Source of the DNA: Candidatus Mediterraneibacter gallistercoris
GTDB taxonomy: Bacteria > Bacillota_A > Clostridia > Lachnospirales > Lachnospiraceae
DNA: 12,203 bases
Reading direction: 5' to 3'
Assembly (NCBI GenBank): GCA_019119745.1
Contig: DWWI01000251.1
Coordinates: 1-12,203 of the forward strand
Shown here: positions 1 to 5,469 of the stretch, in pieces
Layout of the letters: every line of letters begins with the position of its first letter
How positions within the stretch are numbered: the stretch's first letter is position 1
Notes under the pieces: generated by a model
Databases searched by the model: none
The model's input: only the letters and a program-made list of their open reading frames with translations
What the model was told of the DNA's origin: nothing
Translations under genes and position numbers: made by a program

Positions 1-177
1 GCTGTCCCCTATTGTATCATCAAAAGCCAATTTCTGCCACCTAAAAAAACAGGCACTGTCCGGTTGTCCAAACATCACTTTGATATGCTTCCGTCACCAA
101 ACAGCGTCTGCCTTTTCTCTTATTTTATTCACCACTTATCTTACGGTCCGGATCAGGTACCCCGTTCTGTTTCGCTC
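1..177. other. Left-edge intergenic stretch, no gene recognised
   Basis: This stretch lies downstream of the minus-strand feoA-like gene. Reading frames on both strands are short and have no credible start with a ribosome-binding site. On the minus strand around positions 45-60 a short inverted repeat (ACAG-TGC-CTGT) is followed directly by a run of T residues. It could be a weak terminator for feoA, but a 4-bp stem is too short to call with confidence. The neighbouring feo gene, if any, would lie outside the window. Confidence 0.4.
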
Positions 178-390
178 CTACACCTTGATCCGCTCTGCAA
201 CTTCGTGTCCGAGAGCCAGCCTTACATCCTGGACTCCGATGATCACGCTGTCGCGGCACTGCTGGATCACTCGGATCGTGCTGCCCTCTTCAACATGGCG
301 GCTATGCAGGAATTCGAGTACGTCCGGCAGACCGAACATCCATTTAATTGTGTATGACTCTCCCGGTCTGGCATTTGATAACGCCTGCAT
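178..390 (-). CDS. feoA: FeoA-family small protein (SH3-like ferrous iron transport accessory domain)
   Basis: This gene encodes 70 aa, close to the usual 70-80 aa of stand-alone FeoA proteins. FeoA is a cytosolic SH3-like beta-barrel that works with the FeoB ferrous iron permease. Visible family features are the Leu-x-x-x-x-x-Gly opening with PGESYTIKW (residues 9-17), a central EGSTIRVIQ strand (35-43) and the C-terminal RLALGHEVAERIKV (57-70). The ATG at 390 is preceded by AAAAGGAGGG (positions 396-405), a strong ribosome-binding site. No feoB is visible: the gene is last on its strand before the window edge, and the gene upstream (crcB) is separated by 174 nt. Family membership is well supported. 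Whether it serves a FeoB encoded outside the window, or acts as an independent FeoA-like regulator, cannot be told. Confidence 0.82.
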   Translation of the reverse strand: MQALSNARPGESYTIKWMFGLPDVLEFLHSRHVEEGSTIRVIQQCRDSVIIGVQDVRLALGHEVAERIKV

Positions 391-409
391 GATATCCCTC
401 CTTTTCTCA

Positions 410-439
410 ATTTTAGGAAACTCATGCCGGGTTAGTCAA
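410..439 (-). promoter_or_regulatory. Candidate sigma-A promoter for feoA
   Basis: On the minus strand, TTGACT (439-434) and TAAAAT (415-410) are separated by 18 nt, so the hexamers match the sigma-A consensus at 5/6 each. The predicted start would lie only about 13 nt before the feoA ATG, just at the ribosome-binding site. That is a very short leader and lowers confidence. The rest of the 391-564 gap between feoA and crcB shows no gene and no convincing terminator. Confidence 0.35.
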
Positions 440-564
440 TCGCAATCTTGGTTGCACACAAGCTACATTTGTAAGGTCTGCCGCACCCCAGAACAAAAGT
501 ATTCCTGCAATATCGTTATCCTGTCTGATCCGGGGTAAAATAATGTTCCTGTAAATGAGAAATT

Positions 565-930
565 TTACACAATATGTTCTGCAGCATACATACCTGCCGC
601 AACACCAGCCAGACAGAAGACGACGCTTAAAACGATATACAGGACCGACATTTTGATTTGTCCCTGCTCCAGCAGATTGTAAGCCTCCAATGAAAAGGTG
701 GAAAATGTCGTAAATCCTCCGCACACGCCCGTCTTAAGGAACAGCACGGCATTCTGCGGAAGTCCTTTTCTTGCCGCAGCGCCGGCAATCATACCGATGG
801 CAAGCGCTCCAAGTACATTTGTGATCAGTGTAAGTACAGGGAAACCGCCTTTAAAAGGGATCAGGCTGATGGCATATCTGAGCATTGCGCCGAGAGCTCC
901 GCCGATCCCGACGCACACAAATCCCGCCAT
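565..930 (-). CDS. crcB: CrcB/FluC fluoride-selective channel
   Basis: FluC channels are dual-topology dimers in the inner membrane that let fluoride escape from the cytosol. The 121-aa length and four hydrophobic segments fit the family. Diagnostic motifs are GIGGALGAMLRY (residues 8-19), TNVLGA (37-42) and the pore motif GGFTTFSTFS (71-80), which carries the phenylalanine-box and TM3-break residues. The start codon lies 4 nt after the stop of the nitroreductase gene, and the ribosome-binding site (AGGTAGC) overlaps the end of that gene, so translation is probably coupled. Some Gram-positives carry two tandem crcB genes. Only one is seen here, which implies a homodimer unless a partner lies elsewhere. 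No fluoride riboswitch is visible upstream of this gene or of the nitroreductase gene, so control probably comes from the upstream operon promoter. Confidence 0.95.
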   Translation of the reverse strand: MAGFVCVGIGGALGAMLRYAISLIPFKGGFPVLTLITNVLGALAIGMIAGAAARKGLPQNAVLFLKTGVCGGFTTFSTFSLEAYNLLEQGQIKMSVLYIVLSVVFCLAGVAAGMYAAEHIV

Positions 931-934
931 TATG

Positions 935-1459
935 CTACCTCACATAAACGATATAATCGTCTTTTCTCGGTTTTGCCTGCGGCACGGCTCCGTCCGCTGG
1001 ATATCCCAGTATGCAGTGGCCGACGCCGATATAGTCTCCCTCGATTCCCCATTTCTTCAGAAGTGCTTTGCCTTCTTCCGAATCGAACACCTCTCGCGCA
1101 CGGTGAATCCAGCACGATCCGACGCCGACAGCATACGCAGCATTCATCAGATTCCCCAGCACAAGAGAACCGTCTTCCACACATGTAGGACGTTCCTTTG
1201 ATGCGAGCACGACAAGCACAGTCGGCGCGCCATAGAACGGATCCGAATCGCTTCCCAGATATTTTGCATTCAACTCAGACAGATAGTCTCTAGTCTCCTT
1301 ATCCTGTACCACTACGATCTTCGGAGACTGCATTCCCATTCCGGTGGGAGCATAGGTACCCGCCTCAAGGATTTTCTGCAGTTCCTCCTCTTTGATCTGC
1401 TCCGGTTTATATGCACGGATGCTTCTTCTCTCTTTTAAGTCTTTTAATGTTGATTCCAT
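935..1459 (-). CDS. Nitroreductase-family FMN flavoprotein
   Basis: This gene encodes a 174-aa single-domain member of the nitroreductase fold, whose enzymes use FMN and NAD(P)H to reduce nitro groups, quinones or other electron-poor substrates. Family signs are the N-terminal FMN-phosphate-binding RRSIRAY (residues 11-17), the APTGMGMQSPK segment (38-47), GVGSCWIHR (112-120) and a C-terminal GYPADG (152-157). An ATG at 1465 would add two residues, but AGGAGG (1468-1473) lies only 2 nt from it and 8 nt from the ATG at 1459, so 1459 is the better start. The gene sits 48 nt after the small Nif11-like gene and 4 nt before crcB, inside the putative stress/redox operon. The substrate cannot be assigned from sequence. 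The subgroup with this short length includes many unassigned anaerobe enzymes. Confidence 0.9.
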   Translation of the reverse strand: MESTLKDLKERRSIRAYKPEQIKEEELQKILEAGTYAPTGMGMQSPKIVVVQDKETRDYLSELNAKYLGSDSDPFYGAPTVLVVLASKERPTCVEDGSLVLGNLMNAAYAVGVGSCWIHRAREVFDSEEGKALLKKWGIEGDYIGVGHCILGYPADGAVPQAKPRKDDYIVYVR

Positions 1460-1467
1460 GGTCATTT

Positions 1468-1473
1468 CCTCCT
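1468..1473 (-). promoter_or_regulatory. Ribosome-binding site that decides the nitroreductase start
   Basis: A perfect AGGAGG on the minus strand lies 2 nt from the upstream ATG (1465) and 8 nt from the ATG two codons later (1459). Standard spacing favours the downstream ATG. Confidence 0.7.
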
Positions 1474-1507
1474 TTAAATCAAATTGCTTCAGTTAATACC
1501 CGTTCTC

Positions 1508-1813
1508 TCATCTGCCGTCCTGATTTCCTGTCTGTTCCAGACTGGCAAAGAACATCTCATAAAGGTCATCCTCGCCTTCCAGCTTTGGAGAATTCTCTCC
1601 GCCGCCGTTGGTACTGCGCTTCATTGTCGCGTAAAATTCATCTCCAGCCTGAATAACGTCCATAGGATAGATCTCATATCCCATCTCCCGGCAGACACGG
1701 CAGAAAGCCCCAAGCGAATCTTCCTCTTCCTTTGTCTTTAAAAATCTGTTTTTCAGTTCTTCATCGTGCAGAGCCTTGTTCTGCAGTTCGTCCAGCATCT
1801 CTACCGTATTCAT
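1508..1813 (-). CDS. Nif11-like small protein of unknown function
   Basis: This gene encodes 101 aa with no signal peptide or membrane segment. Residues 6-60 follow the pattern of the Nif11 domain: an amphipathic helix with a DEELKNRF-type motif (17-24) and then a second helix ending in CREMGYEIYPMDV (41-53). The tail has a compact, distinctive segment, RSTNGGGENSP (66-76), followed by the acidic-aromatic EDDLYEMFF (81-89). Nif11 domains occur both in nitrogen-fixation-associated proteins and as leaders of ribosomal natural-product precursors. Here the tail has no Cys and no RiPP modification enzyme adjoins, so a precursor role is unproven. The gene starts 6 nt after the alcohol dehydrogenase stop, with a GAGAGG ribosome-binding site inside the dehydrogenase 3' end, so the two are very likely co-translated. 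It could be a partner or regulator of a neighbouring enzyme. Its reality is well supported by context; its function is unknown. Confidence 0.75.
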   Translation of the reverse strand: MNTVEMLDELQNKALHDEELKNRFLKTKEEEDSLGAFCRVCREMGYEIYPMDVIQAGDEFYATMKRSTNGGGENSPKLEGEDDLYEMFFASLEQTGNQDGR

Positions 1814-1819
1814 CTCTGA

Positions 1820-3001
1820 TCATCCTCTCGCGTTGTTGTAAATCCGGTATATATCCTCTTTGTCAAGTTTCTTGATGCAGCCGATGGTGCGTCTGCCGAA
1901 ATGGCTGCATTTTTCTGCCAGTTCCCGCATCTGATCCTCACTTAGCTCAATCCCCATATCCCGGATGCTTACCGGCATATCAAGCGTTCGGTAAAAAGTT
2001 TCCATCGCTTCTATTCCCTTTACCGCGGTCAAAGTATCATCCGCTTCCGGCTCCACGCCCATGACATTGACCGCAAACTTTGCGAATCGCTCCGGCGCCG
2101 CGTCCATCACATAGCGCGCCCAGCTTCCCCAGACCGCTGCAAGTCCGGCTCCGTGAGCCACGTCAAACATACCGCCGAGTTCATGCTCCAGCTGATGACT
2201 GGCCCAGTCGCCGCCGTCTGTGCCGCATCCGGTCAGCCCATTGTGGGAAAGACTTCCCGCCCACATTACCTCAGCTCTTGCATTGTAATTATCCGGTTCC
2301 TTCATCAGAATCTCTGCGTTCTTCATCACAGTCCTGATCAGGTGTTCACTGATACCGTCCGTCAGCTCCATGTTGTCACAATGATTGAAATAGCGCTCCA
2401 TTGTGTGCATCATAATATCCACGCACCCGCTTGCGGTCTGGTATTTCGGCAGCGTCATGGTCAGCTCCGGATCCATGACGGCAAATCTCGCTCTCCCGTA
2501 ATTGCTGCTGTACCCCCGCTTGAGCCATCCGTTCTCATTTGTTATAACCGAAGAATCGCTCATCTCGGATCCTGCCGCCGCGATCGTCAGGATCACACCG
2601 ATAGGAAGGCATCCCTCTGCAGTTCTTTTCCTGTCATAAAAATCCCATACGTCTCCTCCATTTGCCACGCCGTATCCGATTGCTTTGGCGGAATCGATCA
2701 CACTGCCGCCTCCTACAGCAAGGATAAAATCCGCATTTTCCTTTTTACAGAGCTCGATTCCCTCATACACAAGAGACAGTCGGGGATTCGGCACGACTCC
2801 TCCCAGAGACACATAAGGGATCCCCGCATCGTCAAGAGACCGGTATATGCGCTCCAGCAGTCCGCTTCTCACCACACTGCCGCTTCCATAGTGGACCAGC
2901 ACTTTCCGGCACCCCTGCTCTGCCACCAGCTGTCCGGCCTGATCTTCGGTTCCTTTTCCGAACACGACTTTTGTCGGTGTATAATACTGGAAATTCTCCA
3001 T
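1820..3001 (-). CDS. Iron-containing alcohol dehydrogenase, YqhD/butanol dehydrogenase type
   Basis: This gene encodes 393 aa, the family length, of a group III metal-dependent alcohol dehydrogenase. These cytosolic enzymes reduce aldehydes to alcohols, usually with NADPH in the YqhD/BdhA group. The N-terminal domain carries the nucleotide-binding GGGSVIDSAKAIG (residues 97-109). The C-terminal helical domain supplies the metal ligands: Asp195 and His199 in VDIMMH, His269 in WASHQLEHE and His283 in VAHGAGLA. Their spacing matches E. coli YqhD (D194, H198, H267, H281, from memory). An in-frame ATG at 3058 gives a 412-aa version. The ATG at 3001 is chosen because AAGGAG lies 8 nt upstream and the protein then begins with the family-typical N-terminus ENFQYYTPTKVVFGKG. 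The gene lies 73 nt after the cysteine hydrolase gene and 6 nt before the Nif11-like gene. A likely role is disposal of reactive aldehydes or fermentation electrons; the substrate is inferred only by family. Confidence 0.94.
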   Translation of the reverse strand: MENFQYYTPTKVVFGKGTEDQAGQLVAEQGCRKVLVHYGSGSVVRSGLLERIYRSLDDAGIPYVSLGGVVPNPRLSLVYEGIELCKKENADFILAVGGGSVIDSAKAIGYGVANGGDVWDFYDRKRTAEGCLPIGVILTIAAAGSEMSDSSVITNENGWLKRGYSSNYGRARFAVMDPELTMTLPKYQTASGCVDIMMHTMERYFNHCDNMELTDGISEHLIRTVMKNAEILMKEPDNYNARAEVMWAGSLSHNGLTGCGTDGGDWASHQLEHELGGMFDVAHGAGLAAVWGSWARYVMDAAPERFAKFAVNVMGVEPEADDTLTAVKGIEAMETFYRTLDMPVSIRDMGIELSEDQMRELAEKCSHFGRRTIGCIKKLDKEDIYRIYNNARG

Positions 3002-3046
3002 GCTTCCATCTCCTTTTCTGTCTTTCTGTAATATTTTTAAAATGCT

Positions 3047-3058
3047 GTGCGGCCGCAC
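3047..3058. repeat. 12-bp perfect palindrome between the hydrolase and dehydrogenase genes
   Basis: GTGCGGCCGCAC is a perfect palindrome in the 73-nt gap upstream of the alcohol dehydrogenase. It can form a short GC-rich hairpin (4 bp with a GGCC loop) and is followed on the minus strand by an AT-rich stretch but no clear T run. It may be an mRNA-processing or stability hairpin, or an operator, or chance. Confidence 0.35.
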
Positions 3059-3074
3059 TCACCTGCCAGCGAAT

Positions 3075-3605
3075 CTATACAATTTCAATCTGGCACATCT
3101 TCATTGCTTCCGCCGCCTGTTCATGACTCTGAGGCGTCACGCCCGCGCAGCATGAAATGTCAACCTCGATCGGCACTTCCGGGAGATATGCCTTCAAAAG
3201 CAGTGCATTGGAAATCACGCAGATATCAGTACACAGCCCCACCAGTGTAATCTTTTCGACCGGTTCCGCGGTATCATTTAACTGCTTTACATATTCCCCC
3301 AGCTCCACACTGCCGAACGTAGGCTTATCGATAATCCTGACCTCAGTTCTGCTCCGGAGAGCTTCTGCCACTTCCCCGTTGATCTGCCAGCCCGGCGTGT
3401 CTTTCACACAGTGTACGACCGGAAGATGTCTTCCCTCTGCGCTCTCAAGATAATTCTCCGCATGCGTATCTCTCGTAGCGATCACCTTTCCGTCAAACCC
3501 GCGGATCTTCTCCACGACATCCGGGACGATTGCAACGGCTTCTTTCGTGCCGAGAGATCCATCGATAAAATCCTTCTGCATATCTACAACTACAAGTATG
3601 TTCAT
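3075..3605 (-). CDS. Isochorismatase-family cysteine hydrolase, nicotinamidase-like
   Basis: This gene encodes a 176-aa member of the isochorismatase-like fold with a complete catalytic triad in order: Asp8 in VVDMQKDF, Lys94 in IIDKPTFG and Cys129 in GLCTDICVISNA. RDTH (residues 45-48) supplies the Asp and His typical of the nicotinamidase metal site, and His60 may be a third ligand. The GxCTDICV block is characteristic of nicotinamidase (PncA)-type enzymes, which turn nicotinamide into nicotinate for NAD salvage. Other amidases of the same fold cannot be excluded, so no symbol is given. AAGGAG lies 7 nt before the ATG. The gene begins 52 nt after the ogg stop and precedes the alcohol dehydrogenase. 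NAD salvage beside a DNA-repair gene and several pyridine-nucleotide enzymes is a coherent but unproven theme. Confidence 0.88.
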   Translation of the reverse strand: MNILVVVDMQKDFIDGSLGTKEAVAIVPDVVEKIRGFDGKVIATRDTHAENYLESAEGRHLPVVHCVKDTPGWQINGEVAEALRSRTEVRIIDKPTFGSVELGEYVKQLNDTAEPVEKITLVGLCTDICVISNALLLKAYLPEVPIEVDISCCAGVTPQSHEQAAEAMKMCQIEIV

Positions 3606-3657
3606 TCTGCTTCTCCTTTCCTTAATTCCGCCGCATATTACGCGCCATTATGATATT

Positions 3658-4524
3658 TTATCTGCATTTGAGATCATAATAGAAAATATACTGCTGCATC
3701 ACTCCCGCACAGCCCTTGTATCTCTCAAACGGAAAGCCGTCCGGATAGTGACTCTCAAGCACTTTCTTAATATGGGTATCCACCGGGAAGGCGTCCATCT
3801 GGTGCAGGGCAAACAGGCAGATACAGTCAGCCACCTTTCCGCCGATGCCGGAAAGCCTCATAAGTTCTGTGCGGGCTTCCGTGTATTCCATTTCTTTCAG
3901 GGCGTCCAGATCGATCTCTCCTCCGGCAATCATCTTCGCAGTCTGACAGATATATTTGCTTCGATATCCCAGTTTCAGTTCTCTTAACTCCTCTTCTGTC
4001 GCCTGTGAAAGTTTCTCAGCCCGTGGAAATGTATAATATATCCTGCCGTCCGGCGTCTCACGTCTCTCTCCGTACCTTTCGCCAAGCGTCCGGATAAGGC
4101 CTTTGATGCGGGGAATATTATTCTGCTGGGAGAGGATAAATGTAATGATCATCTCCCATGTATCCTGCCTGAGGATCCGGATACCGCTGCCAAACGCAGC
4201 AGCGCCTGTCAGATAATCATCGTCCCTGTCAATCTGATCTATATAATCCGAATAGGACACCGAAAGGTCAAAATACTCTTTCCAGAATGTTTCATATTCT
4301 TCCTGCGTACAGTACAGGATTGTCTCCCCGTATGCGTGTGTATGTGCATTTGCATTTTCTTCTCTGCCTGCCGTCTCCGCCGGGTTTCCCCGGATCTTGA
4401 TCTTCAGATACCGGCTGCCCGCCAGCAGTTCATATGTATCCTCTGAAACAGCATCCAGCCGGAAACACTGACCGGACTCACAGATCTGAGGGATGGAGAA
4501 ACAATTATTCTCTATCGTAACCAT
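3658..4524 (-). CDS. ogg: OGG1-type 8-oxoguanine DNA glycosylase / AP lyase
   Basis: This gene encodes 288 aa, with an N-terminal OGG domain (residues 1-110) and a HhH-GPD domain (about 115-285). The enzyme removes 8-oxoguanine from DNA and nicks the abasic site. Key features are SQQNNIPRI (132-140), matching the NNN-type strand-probing loop of OGG1, and the helix-hairpin-helix LSGIGGKVADCICLFALH (224-241), whose Lys230 is the Schiff-base nucleophile. Asp249 in FPVDTHIKKVL is the catalytic acid. The Lys-to-Asp distance of 19 matches human K249/D268. A GTG at 4536 would add four residues, but GGAAG precedes the ATG at 4524 and no usable site precedes the GTG. Residues 47-65 form a low-complexity insert in the N-terminal domain. 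OGG1 proper is uncommon in bacteria, where MutM is the usual enzyme, but known clostridial examples exist. The gene is first in the putative six-gene minus-strand operon. Confidence 0.94.
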   Translation of the reverse strand: MVTIENNCFSIPQICESGQCFRLDAVSEDTYELLAGSRYLKIKIRGNPAETAGREENANAHTHAYGETILYCTQEEYETFWKEYFDLSVSYSDYIDQIDRDDDYLTGAAAFGSGIRILRQDTWEMIITFILSQQNNIPRIKGLIRTLGERYGERRETPDGRIYYTFPRAEKLSQATEEELRELKLGYRSKYICQTAKMIAGGEIDLDALKEMEYTEARTELMRLSGIGGKVADCICLFALHQMDAFPVDTHIKKVLESHYPDGFPFERYKGCAGVMQQYIFYYDLKCR

Positions 4525-4557
4525 GCTGTCTTCCACTTTCTATCAAACTTCTATCAC

Positions 4558-4628
4558 GCTATAATCCCTGCGCAACAGGGCAGACCGATGCAATCAGTCT
4601 GGATTGCGTTCAATGCAATCATTATAGC
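4558..4628. repeat. 71-bp cloverleaf-shaped nested inverted repeat
   Basis: The element is bounded by an 8-bp inverted repeat, GCTATAAT (4558-4565) and ATTATAGC (4621-4628). Between these arms, with no unpaired base left over, lie three abutting hairpins. The first is CCCTG/CAGGG (4566-4570/4576-4580). The second is 9 bp with a 3-nt loop (4581-4589/4593-4601). The third is GATTGC/GCAATC (4602-4607/4615-4620) with a 7-nt loop. The one imperfect pair in the second hairpin, and an extra pair extending the first, are G-U wobbles on minus-strand RNA but A-C mismatches on the plus strand, which hints that the minus strand is the functional RNA. The size resembles a tRNA, but there is no T-loop, anticodon arm geometry or CCA. 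It lies in the divergent ogg/grpB promoter region. It could be a structured leader, an operator or a small mobile repeat. Confidence 0.7.
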
Positions 4629-4648
4629 ACGATTCCCCCTCCTGAAAA
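4621..4648 (-). promoter_or_regulatory. Candidate promoter for the ogg operon
   Basis: On the minus strand, a perfect TATAAT (4626-4621) lies 16 nt from TTTTCA (4648-4643), a 4/6 match to the -35 consensus. Transcription would start near 4614 and leave a leader of about 90 nt that contains two complete hairpins of the cloverleaf element. The -10 box is itself one arm of the element's closing stem, so structure and promoter overlap. Confidence 0.5.
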
Positions 4649-4670
4649 AGTATGAAAAAGCCTCCGCTTA

Positions 4671-4679
4671 TGTTATACT
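4671..4679 (+). promoter_or_regulatory. Candidate extended -10 promoter for the grpB-like gene
   Basis: TGTTATACT is an extended -10 element (TGn plus TATACT) about 67 nt before the grpB-like ATG. The -35 region (TATGAA at 4651-4656, spacing 17) is poor, which is usual for extended -10 promoters. Confidence 0.45.
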
Positions 4680-4745
4680 CATCCTATAAGGCTGTCCCAT
4701 CCTTTAAATACAGCCGCAGCGCCCGGCCTGCAGAGAGGAGAATAT

Positions 4746-5441
4746 ATGACAAGAAAGATCGAAGTCACAGACTATCGTCCCGAATGGGAGTCCATGTTCA
4801 AAGAAGAAGCAAAAAAGATTAAAAAGATACTCGGCAAAAACTGCATCGGGATCTATCACATTGGAAGTACGTCTGTCAAAAATATGGCTTCCAAGCCGAT
4901 CATCGATATCATGCCGGTCGTAAAAGACCTTTCCCTTGTCGATGCACACAATAAAGAATTCGAATCCTTGGGCTACGAATGCAGAGGTGAATTCGGCATT
5001 CCCGGAAGAAGATTCTATGCCAAAGGCGGTGATAACCGAACGCATCACATCCATATATTTGAGCAAAGCAATCAGACTGACATTCAGCGCCATATCGCTG
5101 TGCGGGATTACCTTAACTCCCATCCGGATACAGCGGCAGAATATGCCGCCCTGAAGAAAAAGCTGGCGACGGAATTCCCCTTTGACAATGACGGCTACTG
5201 CAACGGCAAAGAAAAATACATGAAATCACTGGAGGAAAAGGCTCTCCACTGGCAGGAAAAACAGAACCGCCTCAGCATGGGCATCGCACTCGGATTATGT
5301 TTCGGCGTTGCCATCGGTACATCTTTCGACACGCTTTATAACAATACCGGTATCGGAATGATTTTTGGAGCAGCTATCGGCCTGATGTTCGGCATGGTTT
5401 TTGGCTCCATGGACAAAACAGATAGAAGCAGGCAGAAATAA
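4746..5441 (+). CDS. GrpB-family (UPF0157) nucleotidyltransferase-fold protein with C-terminal membrane hairpin
   Basis: This gene encodes 231 aa. Residues 1-170 form a GrpB domain, a nucleotidyltransferase-fold family of uncertain biochemical function, found alone or fused to dephospho-CoA kinase. The signature GSTSV (residues 40-44), KPIIDIMPVV (50-59), the THHIHIFE strand (99-106) and IAVRDYLNSHP (117-127) are all present. After a short charged linker (171-176), residues 178-197 and 201-221 form two hydrophobic, glycine-rich segments with GxxxG spacing, ending in a basic tail. This suggests a membrane-anchored or oligomerising hairpin added to a normally soluble protein. The ATG at 4746 has GAGGAG 5 nt upstream. 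The last eight codons lie inside the left arm of the terminator, so the C-terminal sequence is constrained by it. The protein's function is not established. Confidence 0.9.
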   Translation: MTRKIEVTDYRPEWESMFKEEAKKIKKILGKNCIGIYHIGSTSVKNMASKPIIDIMPVVKDLSLVDAHNKEFESLGYECRGEFGIPGRRFYAKGGDNRTHHIHIFEQSNQTDIQRHIAVRDYLNSHPDTAAEYAALKKKLATEFPFDNDGYCNGKEKYMKSLEEKALHWQEKQNRLSMGIALGLCFGVAIGTSFDTLYNNTGIGMIFGAAIGLMFGMVFGSMDKTDRSRQK

Positions 5442-5465
5442 TCTCTGCCTGCTTCTATCTGTTTT
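5415..5465. terminator. Bidirectional intrinsic terminator between convergent genes
   Basis: A perfect 22-bp inverted repeat (5415-5436 and 5444-5465) with a 7-nt loop begins with AAAA and ends with TTTT, so it can terminate transcription from both sides. It serves the plus-strand grpB-like gene, whose TAA stop (5439-5441) falls in the loop. It also serves the minus-strand ccdA-thioredoxin gene, whose stop is 5 nt away at 5470. The left arm doubles as coding sequence. Confidence 0.93.
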
Positions 5466-5469
5466 CCGT

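Noticed and set aside
1..70. Possible insertion-sequence end (repeated CTGTCC motifs near the left edge)
   Set aside because: The short CTGTCC/TGTCC repeats have no transposase, clear terminal repeat or target duplication in view.
1466..1507. Fluoride riboswitch ahead of the nitroreductase/crcB pair
   Set aside because: The 48-nt gap is too short and lacks the conserved crcB-motif sequence. Nothing like it is seen upstream of ogg either.
2153..3031. Plus-strand open frame of 292 codons
   Set aside because: It is antisense to the alcohol dehydrogenase, whose motifs are complete. The composition is typical of a shadow frame.
3002..3058. Upstream ATG at 3058 for the alcohol dehydrogenase
   Set aside because: The extension has no family similarity and no ribosome-binding site, contains the GTGCGGCCGCAC palindrome, and the ATG at 3001 has AAGGAG at ideal spacing.
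4558..4628. tRNA gene interpretation of the cloverleaf
   Set aside because: No T-loop TTCRA sequence in the right arm, no 7-nt anticodon loop on a 5-bp stem, zero junction nucleotides and no CCA or typical D-loop in either orientation.
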